Below are positions 57,510 through 64,000 of a stretch of 64,000 nucleotides of DNA, piece after piece (position 1 is the stretch's first letter; each line of letters begins with the position of its first letter). The notes below the pieces were generated by a model, which made no database searches, had not been told where the DNA came from, and saw only the letters and a program-made list of their open reading frames with translations. This DNA is from Chondrocystis sp. NIES-4102 (GTDB lineage: Bacteria; Cyanobacteriota; Cyanobacteriia; Cyanobacteriales; Xenococcaceae), in NCBI GenBank assembly GCA_002368355.1, contig AP018281.1, positions 2,046,001 to 2,110,000 of the forward strand, written 5' to 3'. A program made the position numbers and the translations under genes.

Positions 57510-58253
57510 CTAAGTAAAGTTGTTGTTTTTGCGTATAGCGACGGTATAAGAAGGTCTTTGTTTGGCTTCTCGCCGAGTTTTAACAATGCGAAAATCACGA
57601 TCAATGTATAAATGCTCTAATTGAGGAGTAGCACCGAAGGAAGTTTTAAGTTTTTTAACTGTACTGTCATCTAGATTTTTTAACTCTATTTTGGTGGCTG
57701 TGTTTGCTTTACAATAGGACTGCATTGCTTTAGTAAACCAAGCGTCTGCTTTAGAGATGGTTAGAGCAACACCTTGCCATCTTAATGCTTGTTTAATGCC
57801 AATATTTTCAATCTGCCATCGACCATTTTCTACTCGATACTTTTGGATAATCATTAGATCGAAAGCTAGCAATACAGAAGCTAATTTCTGTAGCCAGCCT
57901 TTTAGTTTGCTACCTGGTGCATAACGAGCGATATTGGCATAATAGCCATCGTCATGAAAGATCTGATAGGATTGCTCTGCTACTCGACCTGGTAAAATGT
58001 CTTGAAAAGGAATAGTTGTCCAAATAGGAGTCCAGACACCGAGAATCAGGGGAACTTGATCTTCAGCCTGTAGGGAGGAATTTCGCCGACTTAACTCGGT
58101 GACAATAGGTTCTAAATGTTCTTGATAAAACTGAACTTTTTGCTTGAGGGGTTGAAAATCGCGATTACGAGTAAGTTCAAGTAACTTTTGTTTGAGTTCC
58201 GCCGTATTATTTTGGGATAGTTGCTGAGTATCCGAGGCAGGATCATTAATCAT
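57510..58253 (-). CDS. Conserved cyanobacterial protein, possibly PAP/fibrillin family
   Basis: A 247-residue soluble protein. The N-terminal helices (ELKQKLLELTRNRDFQPLKQKV) precede VPLILGVWTPIWTTIPFQDILPGR (about 68-91) and HDDGYYANIARYAPGSK, then YIDRDFRIVKTRR and SYTVAIRK at the C-terminus. The LGVWTPIW and late DRDFRIVKTRR blocks recall the PAP/fibrillin (plastid lipid-associated) domain of thylakoid plastoglobule proteins, but the match is too weak to claim. Its neighbours offer no clue. Confidence 0.5.
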   Translation of the reverse strand: MINDPASDTQQLSQNNTAELKQKLLELTRNRDFQPLKQKVQFYQEHLEPIVTELSRRNSSLQAEDQVPLILGVWTPIWTTIPFQDILPGRVAEQSYQIFHDDGYYANIARYAPGSKLKGWLQKLASVLLAFDLMIIQKYRVENGRWQIENIGIKQALRWQGVALTISKADAWFTKAMQSYCKANTATKIELKNLDDSTVKKLKTSFGATPQLEHLYIDRDFRIVKTRREAKQRPSYTVAIRKNNNFT

Positions 58254-58484
58254 AATAGATAATTTTAAGAGATGGTTTAATTAAGTCAGTGAAAAGAATT
58301 GCTAGACGTAATTTTTTTTAAAGCTTGGGCGATTAACGAGGCAATCAAAACTATTTGTAGTTGTAACTCAGCTTCTTCTGCGGATACAGTATTGGTTATA
58401 GAAATTTGATACTAAGTTTATCAGTAACAGCTTAGGCTAATTAAGGATTTGGCGTACCCGCGAAAAGCTTAAAGTTACCAGTCA
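58254..58484. other. Spacer with a HIP1-free AT-rich segment
   Basis: 231 nt of non-coding DNA between two minus-strand ORFs. GGCGTACCCGCGAAAAGC near 58451-58468 resembles the small GC-rich dispersed repeats found elsewhere in the window. Nothing else is recognised. Confidence 0.35.
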
Positions 58485-58625
58485 TTATATAGGTGTAGGA
58501 ACTGGTTGCGGAATCGGTGTAGGAACTGGTTGCGGAATCGGTGTGGGAACTGGTTGCGGAATCGGTGTGGGAACTGGTTGCGGATTAGGATTAGGATTAG
58601 GAGGGGTTGGAGGTGTTTCAATCAT
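58485..58625 (-). CDS. Proline-rich 46-residue protein made of a minisatellite
   Basis: From ATG 58625: METPP-type start (MIETPPTPPNPNPNPQPVPTP) then four copies of an eight-residue unit, PIPQPVPT, to the stop. At the DNA level this is a 24-nt tandem repeat (plus strand 58491-58586, unit GGTGTAGGAACTGGTTGCGG plus AATC), with single-base differences between copies. A longer reading frame to 58799 would overlap transaldolase, so the short start is preferred. The polyproline-II type peptide is possibly an SH3-like or cell-wall linker, but it could be non-coding. Treat as a predicted small protein only. Confidence 0.4.
   Translation of the reverse strand: MIETPPTPPNPNPNPQPVPTPIPQPVPTPIPQPVPTPIPQPVPTPI
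58491..58586. repeat. 24-nt minisatellite, four copies
   Basis: Four direct repeats of a 24-nt unit encoding PIPQPVPT on the minus strand, differing at GTAGG/GTGGG. Perfect-length units in frame suggest either selection for the peptide or recent slippage. Confidence 0.85.
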
Positions 58626-58647
58626 GATTTTTTGGTTAGTAATTAGG

Positions 58648-58664
58648 GGCGAATAGTTCGCCCT
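58648..58664. repeat. Palindrome GGGCGAA-TAG-TTCGCCC
   Basis: A perfect inverted repeat between the proline-rich ORF and transaldolase, in TTAGGGGCGAATAGTTCGCCCTT context. It resembles the extragenic GGGGCGAA...TTCGCCCC palindromes scattered through cyanobacterial genomes. No T run follows either side. Confidence 0.65.
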
Positions 58665-58785
58665 TGCGATTAGCTTGTAGGGAGTAAAATTTAATTTGTT
58701 ACTTGTATTTACGTGTAAATAACCTTTCGTCTGTAAGGTAGTTACTGAGCGATAAATTATTATCACAATTGTTGCTGCAAGTATT

Positions 58786-59940
58786 TTATACCGTAGCAAG
58801 CTGTTTGACTTTATCTTCTAATGTTTGCTGAAGAGAATCAAAGGGTTGAATAAATTTATCAATTCCCTCCTCTAATAGTTCTTCCATTACTTTATTGAGA
58901 TCGATATTAAAATCTGGTTCTTGGAGACTAGCTATAAGTTGTTTAGCCTTCTCAACATCAGTCTTAATCGAATTAGCGGTAATGTCACAATGGTCGGCAC
59001 AGGCATCTAATGTGTTTAGCGGTAGAGTAATTACCGTATCTTCCCCAACTAATTCGTTAACATACATCACGTCATTATATTCGGGATTTTTGGTACTGGT
59101 ACTTGCCCACAATAGTCTTTGGACATTTGCACCTTTTTCTGCTAAAGCTTTCCAGCGATCAGTATTAATAATCTCCTTGAATTTTTGATAGGCTAACTTA
59201 GCATTAGCGATCGCTACTTTACCCTGAACCTGGCGCAGACGGACTTCTTGGTTTAAGGTTTCTGTACCGATGTTCTTAAGTTTTTCATCAATGCAATCGT
59301 CGATTTTGGTATCGATGCGACTAAGAAAGAAACTGGCAACAGAAGCAATTTTATCGATTGGTTCATCTTTGTTTACTCTCGCCTCCAAAGCGCGAATATA
59401 TGCCCAAGCTGCTTGTTCATAACTTTTTACTGAAAATAATAGGGTAATGTTAACGTTAATTCCTTCAGTAATTACTCGTTCCATAGCAGCAAAACCTTCA
59501 GGTGTACCAGGAATTTTAATCATGACGTTTTCACGCTCGATCGCCCGATAGTAGCGTAATGCTTCTTCTATCGTGCCTTCGGTGTCTCTTGCTAGGTGCG
59601 GTGAAACCTCAATGCTGACATAGCCGTCTAATCCGCCAGTTTGTTCGTAAATTATTTTAAAGCGATCGCAGGTATCTTGAATATCTTTAAAAATCAGCGT
59701 CTCATAAATTTCACTCACTGGTTTGTTTGCTTTAATTGCTGCTTCGATGTCAGCATCATAAACTTGATTGCCAGCAATGGCTTTTTCAAAAATAGCAGGG
59801 TTAGAAGTAATACCCTTTAATCCGTAATTTTCGATCTGCTGTTCTAATTCACCCGACTCAATCAGACTGCGACTGAGGTTATCCATCCAGACACTTTGTC
59901 CGTAATTATTAATTTCTAAAAGTGAATTTTTATTAGTCAT
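58786..59940 (-). CDS. tal: Transaldolase
   Basis: Links the pentose phosphate pathway and glycolysis: it moves a dihydroxyacetone unit between sugar phosphates. The 384 residues show the N-terminal SVWMDNLSRSLIESGELEQQIENYGLKGITSNPAIFEKAIAG, then YVSIEVSPHLARDTEGTIEEA, MIKIPGTPEGF with the Schiff-base lysine (about 141), GINVNITLLFSV and SVASFFLSRIDTKIDD, as expected for the cyanobacterial/plant-type long form. A strong AGGAG site precedes the ATG. Confidence 0.96.
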   Translation of the reverse strand: MTNKNSLLEINNYGQSVWMDNLSRSLIESGELEQQIENYGLKGITSNPAIFEKAIAGNQVYDADIEAAIKANKPVSEIYETLIFKDIQDTCDRFKIIYEQTGGLDGYVSIEVSPHLARDTEGTIEEALRYYRAIERENVMIKIPGTPEGFAAMERVITEGINVNITLLFSVKSYEQAAWAYIRALEARVNKDEPIDKIASVASFFLSRIDTKIDDCIDEKLKNIGTETLNQEVRLRQVQGKVAIANAKLAYQKFKEIINTDRWKALAEKGANVQRLLWASTSTKNPEYNDVMYVNELVGEDTVITLPLNTLDACADHCDITANSIKTDVEKAKQLIASLQEPDFNIDLNKVMEELLEEGIDKFIQPFDSLQQTLEDKVKQLATV

Positions 59941-60493
59941 AATTTATTATTCTCCTTTTTTTTATTAAATAAATTTTTTCTAATTCAGATTATTTTCATT
60001 TGTACCTTAAGCTGCCAAATCTGTCTTAGCGATCACTGCTACACTATTGAACTAACCAAAGACAGCAATAATTAACAACACTACAGTAGAGTTTACTAAA
60101 TGCTTTTTTCAGTGAAGATTCTAATTAAGCCAATAATTATGAGAGTAGCTAATAATAGTAAGATTGATAAGTTAATTGTTAATTAAAGCCATTTTTAATA
60201 CTCCTGCTCTTTAATTTTTTGGATGAAAAGTTTAAATTCCCTTTGATAACAGTAAACAAGAGTTAGGCAGAAAAACTTTTCTTTTATGTACGAGATAAAA
60301 TGTCTTTGTTTTTATATGCTAGAAAACAGAGCAACAGTGTTTCTTCCTACTAAAGATAGATCATCAGTCTAATTTTCAATAATTGCTGTATTTGTACTAA
60401 ACAAAATTTATCTTTTAGGTCATAAGGAGTCTTAAAAAACCGATTAGGAAACTTTTAAAATTATGTAAACAGTTAAACATTTTTTTATATATC
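59941..60493. other. 553-nt spacer with remnants of a small membrane protein
   Basis: On the minus strand near 60120-60200, a GGAG site, ATG GCT TTA and then a frame carrying LTINLSILLLLATLIIIGLIRIFTEKSI looks like a short single-helix membrane protein. The two parts are in different frames and the ATG frame stops after six codons. It may be a decayed small subunit or chance. TAAACAGTTAAACA with a T run is at 60470-60487. Confidence 0.3.
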
Positions 60494-60952
60494 TTATGCA
60501 GTATGCAAGAATTCTAGAGTTAGCTGATTAAATTCTAATTCGTATTCAACTTGCGCCCAATGTCTACAATAATTAAAAATATGAAGACGACTATGAGGTA
60601 AAAGTTTAAAACCAAGATAGGCGTGCTTAACTAGAATCACTCGATCTTGTTTACCCGAGAAAATCAGAGTTGGTGGAGTGATTTGGGGCAAATTATTGAC
60701 AATCGGCTCAAATATCTGATTTTTAAGCCCCCATAAGTTGAAATTACTCCTCCGCAGGGAAATAATTGCCTGTTTTTTTCCTGGGAGTTTAAACAATTGA
60801 TAACTAAGCTCAATCCATTCTCGAGGTAATGATTTTTTAGAATTGTAAAAACAAGAACTTAATATTACTTTTGCACCCTGAAGACTAGGTTGACTCAAGT
60901 TGGCGATCGCTTGAAATATTGCTCTAAATTTGTTGATTATTCTTATTGCTGC
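60494..60952 (-). pseudogene. 5'-truncated alpha/beta hydrolase
   Basis: Open frame of about 150 codons without a plausible start beyond TTG 60898; an in-frame TAG lies at 60953-60955. The readable part (KFRAIFQAIANLSQPSLQGAKVILSSCFYNSKKSLPREW... PPTLIFSGKQDRVILVKHA... FNYCRHWAQVEYELEFNQLTLEFL) is the second half of an alpha/beta hydrolase: it has the late acid (SGKQDRVI) and the catalytic His (CRHWAQVE), while the nucleophile elbow GxSxG and oxyanion strands are gone. A dead gene unless rescued elsewhere. Confidence 0.7.
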
Positions 60953-61080
60953 CTAGCTATATCATTTACCCAACACAAGCCTATAATTGCTTCTACAGTT
61001 GAAATAGTTTGTGTACCAGTTAAAATATTTGGTCGCAATCTCTGTCAAAATAAAGAAATTCAATAAATTTAAGATTTTTT

Positions 61081-62193
61081 ATGACTCCAATAACTTTCTT
61101 AAGTCTACTAGCAGGGCTAGTATTATTAGTAGTAGGAGCAGAATATTTAGTCAAGGGTGCATCTCAGGTAGCTGCTATTTTAAGAATACCACCCTTAATT
61201 ATTGGACTAACTATTGTTGCTTACGGTACAAGTGCGCCAGAAATGGCAGTTAGCGTTATGTCTAGTTTATCAGGACAAGCAGACATTGCTATTGGTAATG
61301 TAGTTGGTAGTAACATTTTTAACGTACTCTTTATTCTCGGTGTATCGTCCTTAGTTACACCTTTAATTGTAACTCGTCAGTTGATTAGGTCTGATGTACC
61401 AATTATGATTGGTGTTTCAGTATTATTATTAGTATTTAGTTTAGATGGCAAACTAGGTAAAGTTGATAGTATTATTTTATTTGTTGGTGCTATAGCCTAT
61501 ACTTTATCTTTGATTTATCAAAGTAGTAAACAAAAAAGCGATGGAGAAGACGACGAATTTGCCAGGGAATATGGTAATTCTCCCGAACAATCAGCTTTAA
61601 CTTGGGTAAAAAATATACTATTTATTTTTGGTGGATTAGCTTTACTAGTATTAGGTTCACGTTGGTTAGTAGATTCAGCTATTACCATTGCTAGAAGTTT
61701 AGGGCTTAGTGAACTATTAATTGGATTAACAATTGTAGCTGCGGGAACATCCTTACCAGAACTTGCAACCTCAGTTGTGGCTAGTTTTCGCGGAGAAAGA
61801 GATATTGCAGTAGGAAATGTATTAGGTAGTAATATTTTTAATATTTTAGCTGTTTTAGGACTTTCGGGAATAGTATCACCTGATGGTATTCAAGTTAGTA
61901 GAGAAGCAATCCAATTTGATATTCCTGTAGCGATCGCGGTTGCTTTTGCTTGCTTGCCAATTTTTTATTCTGGTAAACGTATTGATCGTTGGGAAGGATT
62001 ATTGTTTTTATTTTATTATGCAGCTTATACAGGATACCTTATTTTATATACGACTAAAAATAATGAGGTGTTATCTACCTATATTAATATCATGCTATGG
62101 TTTGTTTTACCTTTAACGATAATTACTTTAATTACTGTTAGTATTCAAGAAAAAATTGCAGCTAAAAAAAGAAAAGGTAGTGGATCTTTATAA
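61081..62193 (+). CDS. Ca2+/Na+ (cation) exchanger, YrbG-like
   Basis: A CaCA-superfamily exchanger, 370 residues with about ten membrane helices. Two alpha-repeats show the exchange signature: IIGLTIVAYGTSAPEMAVSVMSSLSGQADIAIGNVVGSNIFNVLF (about 40-84) and LIGLTIVAAGTSLPELATSVVASFRGERDIAVGNVLGSNIFNILA. The acidic loop between them (KQKSDGEDDEFAREYGN) is typical of the cytosolic regulatory segment. The partner ion cannot be read. ATG at 61081. Confidence 0.93.
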   Translation: MTPITFLSLLAGLVLLVVGAEYLVKGASQVAAILRIPPLIIGLTIVAYGTSAPEMAVSVMSSLSGQADIAIGNVVGSNIFNVLFILGVSSLVTPLIVTRQLIRSDVPIMIGVSVLLLVFSLDGKLGKVDSIILFVGAIAYTLSLIYQSSKQKSDGEDDEFAREYGNSPEQSALTWVKNILFIFGGLALLVLGSRWLVDSAITIARSLGLSELLIGLTIVAAGTSLPELATSVVASFRGERDIAVGNVLGSNIFNILAVLGLSGIVSPDGIQVSREAIQFDIPVAIAVAFACLPIFYSGKRIDRWEGLLFLFYYAAYTGYLILYTTKNNEVLSTYINIMLWFVLPLTIITLITVSIQEKIAAKKRKGSGSL

Positions 62194-62726
62194 TTTCTCA
62201 TTGAGTAAATACTGTTTGCTATTTGATAATTAATCTTAAAATAGGGTTTGGCTCTTAGCTTTGCAGTTATTAGCTTTTAATTAATGATTGCTCGGTGATT
62301 ATTATTACCTATTACCCACTACCTACTACCTATTTATTTTATCTCATCCTCTAGGGCTATCTAACTTCTGACTGCCGATAATTTCCTGAATTGTCCTAAA
62401 TAAATTAATCTACTACGGCTATATAAGACATCAACTTAAGCTTAAAAATAATATATATAAGTTAATTAGTAATAGTTTTGCTATCTGAACTAGTTAGATA
62501 AGTAGGTAGGTTTAATTAAATATCAAGTGGTTATGGTACTGTTCAATTAACAGCTAACAGATAGGGCGTAAGCAGATTATTAATCGTATATATTTAATAA
62601 ATTACCTCTAACTACCTATGATTATTTCTCCTATAAATAAACAACAAAGAAAACCAATAACCATCCTCTTATATATGAGATAAATTCTTATAGCAACGGA
62701 ATATAGCCTAGTGCTTCTATTTTAAT
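62194..62726. other. 533-nt spacer with repeat remnants
   Basis: Contains a short TTAGCT/ATTAGC run (62250-62278) followed by CCCACTACCTACTACC (62311-62333), the same compound arrangement as the long tracts. The rest is AT-rich; I see no gene or RNA. Confidence 0.6.
62305..62335. repeat. Short CTACCTA tract
   Basis: About 30 nt of ATTACCCACTACCTACTACC-type units, preceded by TTAGCT units at 62250-62280. It is a small or eroded version of the four large tracts. Confidence 0.7.
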
Positions 62727-64000
62727 TTAAGTTAAATATCCCCTGGGGGTAATCATCCAGTCTGCATAATTGCGAGTAGTAGTGTTACCTATAATCACCG
62801 TAGTTAGCATATCAATGGGGTGATCTAACATATTAGCTAGCGAGGTTAAAGTAACCTGTTCATCATGTCTATATGCCCCGTGGACGATCGCCACAGGAGT
62901 ATCTGCTTGACGATGTTGGGCAAAAATAGCTTGGGCGGTAATGATTTGTTGGGTGCGTTGCTGCGATCGCGGATTATAAAGGGCGGTAATAAAATCTCCA
63001 CTAGCTGCTGCGGTAAGACGCTTTTGGATAACATCCCAAGGGGTTAATAAATCACTAAGGCTGATGGCGCAAAAATCGTGCATTAAGGGCGCACCCACTC
63101 GCGAGGCTGCCGACTGTAGGGCTGAAATTCCTGGTATTATTTGTACTTGGGGCGTTTTGCCATCCCAACCAGTTGCTTGTAATTCTTCTAATACTAAACC
63201 TGCCATGCCGTAAATGCCACAATCTCCAGAAGAAATAACGGCGACTGTTAAACCCCATTGGGCTAATTCAATAGCTCGTCTAGCTCTTTGTTGTTCTTGG
63301 GTGATGGGGGAAGATTCGACAATTTGCCCAGATCGCACTAAAGAACTAATTAAATCGGTATAAAGCTTATATCCAATTACTACATCAGCTTCAGTTATGG
63401 CAGTTTTAGCAGCAGGGGTAAGATGTTCTAGGTTTCCTGGTCCAGTGCCAATAAGATATAGTTTGCCTATCCTATTTATATATTCTACTTTAGATTGGGC
63501 AATTGCTACCGTTACTGCTCCTAATTCTGTTTCAGATTTAAATATTTGTTTGGCGACAATTAAGTTTTGTGCAATTTTAATGGCAGCAGCTTCGGCTACA
63601 CTAGGAGTTCCAACTTCTTGCTGGACGATTTGAGAGGGGGTTGGGACTTCTACTTGGTTTAATTCTTCTGCTTTAAATGTTTTTAGCAATAAGTTACGCT
63701 GTTGGCATAATTCCAAAATTCCTACTTCATCGCTTTTTATGTCTATAGTTGCTATACCCGCGATCGCTTGTGTAGCCAGATGATAGGTTTTACAAGTTTC
63801 ATCAATTGCCGTGGCTATTAATTTACTGGATGTGCCTCTTTCACAACCAATACCCACCCACAATACTTTTGGATGCCACTGCACCATAGGATAATCTGAG
63901 GTGGGAGTTATTTTACGTCCTTTAGCACTGATCCAAATACAGGCTTTAGTATTAGGGGTTGGGGAGTCTGAATTATTTAATTTAAATGAATGGTTTGGGG
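62727..64000 (-). CDS. cobJ: CbiG-CobJ fusion: cobalamin biosynthesis, precorrin-3B C17-methyltransferase (partial)
   Basis: The frame stays open to the right edge, so the start is outside the window. The C-terminal ~245 residues are the CobJ SAM-dependent methyltransferase: GKLYLIGTGPGNLEHLTPAAKTAI, VVIGYKLYTDLI, SSGDCGIYGMAGLVLE, PGISALQSAASRVGAPLMHDFCAISLSDLLTPW and ALYNPRSQQRTQQ, VAIVHGAYRHDE. The preceding part (KVLWVGIGCERGTSSKLIATAIDETC, GIATIDIKSDEVGILEL) is the C-terminal CbiG domain, which opens the delta-lactone in the anaerobic branch. Fusion of these two domains is known in cyanobacteria. The CbiG N-terminal domain lies beyond the right edge. Confidence 0.93.
   Translation of the reverse strand, partial: PNHSFKLNNSDSPTPNTKACIWISAKGRKITPTSDYPMVQWHPKVLWVGIGCERGTSSKLIATAIDETCKTYHLATQAIAGIATIDIKSDEVGILELCQQRNLLLKTFKAEELNQVEVPTPSQIVQQEVGTPSVAEAAAIKIAQNLIVAKQIFKSETELGAVTVAIAQSKVEYINRIGKLYLIGTGPGNLEHLTPAAKTAITEADVVIGYKLYTDLISSLVRSGQIVESSPITQEQQRARRAIELAQWGLTVAVISSGDCGIYGMAGLVLEELQATGWDGKTPQVQIIPGISALQSAASRVGAPLMHDFCAISLSDLLTPWDVIQKRLTAAASGDFITALYNPRSQQRTQQIITAQAIFAQHRQADTPVAIVHGAYRHDEQVTLTSLANMLDHPIDMLTTVIIGNTTTRNYADWMITPRGYLT

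Noticed and set aside
58485-58799. A 104-residue version of the proline-rich ORF
   Set aside because: It would overlap the end of transaldolase and its extra N-terminus covers the GGGCGAA palindrome; the start at 58625 is simpler.

Overview
The window reads as chromosomal DNA of a cyanobacterium with low GC content. The evidence is the many GCGATCGC (HIP1) octamers inside and between genes, and the gene set: geranylgeranyl reductase ChlP, the NblS-interacting protein SipA, a SigC-like group 2 sigma factor, Ccs1/CcdA for c-type cytochrome maturation, and a CbiG-CobJ fusion. The tandem CTACCTA/TAGGTAG tracts would fit a unicellular or pleurocapsalean type, but genus is inference. I found no rRNA, tRNA or CRISPR array.

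Layout. 0-5.7 kb: SLH-domain protein, fasciclin protein, ChlP with a clear terminator, a ferrochelatase-family protein with histidine-rich ends, a 59-residue membrane protein and a MogA/MoaB protein. 5.7-10.9 kb: an accessory insertion at the 3' end of uvrB. It holds an antitoxin gene, a RelE-like toxin gene split by a 2450-nt group II intron whose ends and exon-binding sites can be located exactly, and then a second, decayed copy of the uvrB tail. 11-25 kb: an RTX-type haem peroxidase, purB, dxr, anmK, a Ser/Thr kinase, sipA, prfB with a programmed +1 frameshift, an oxidoreductase with a divergent HxlR regulator, and a pentapeptide-repeat protein. 25-36 kb: two paralogous DUF697 GTPases, each followed by a tandem-repeat tract that contains an inverted copy of the same ~57-nt hairpin element; between them lie a glycosyltransferase, a HEAT-repeat protein, hslO, a large coiled membrane protein, an aldo/keto reductase and glutaredoxin. 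36-50.6 kb: PgpH-type 7TM-HD phosphodiesterase, a TagA/WecG glycosyltransferase, a second pentapeptide protein, ccs1-ccdA, cax, recN, msrA (whose stop codon lies in a repeat tract), a lipid kinase and larB. 50.6-64 kb: a dGTPase pseudogene, M61 peptidase, branched-chain aminotransferase, sigC-like sigma factor, a pseudokinase, a possible fibrillin-like protein, a minisatellite-encoded proline-rich ORF, transaldolase, a truncated alpha/beta hydrolase, a Ca2+/cation exchanger and the cobalamin fusion gene running off the right edge.

The strongest unusual locus is the antitoxin/toxin pair at the uvrB end. The toxin is interrupted by a group II intron that still matches its exon by 6 (IBS1/EBS1) and 8 (IBS2/EBS2) base pairs. 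Splicing would rebuild an 89-residue toxin, whereas unspliced RNA would encode a version that stops four codons into the intron and lacks the conserved C-terminal tail.
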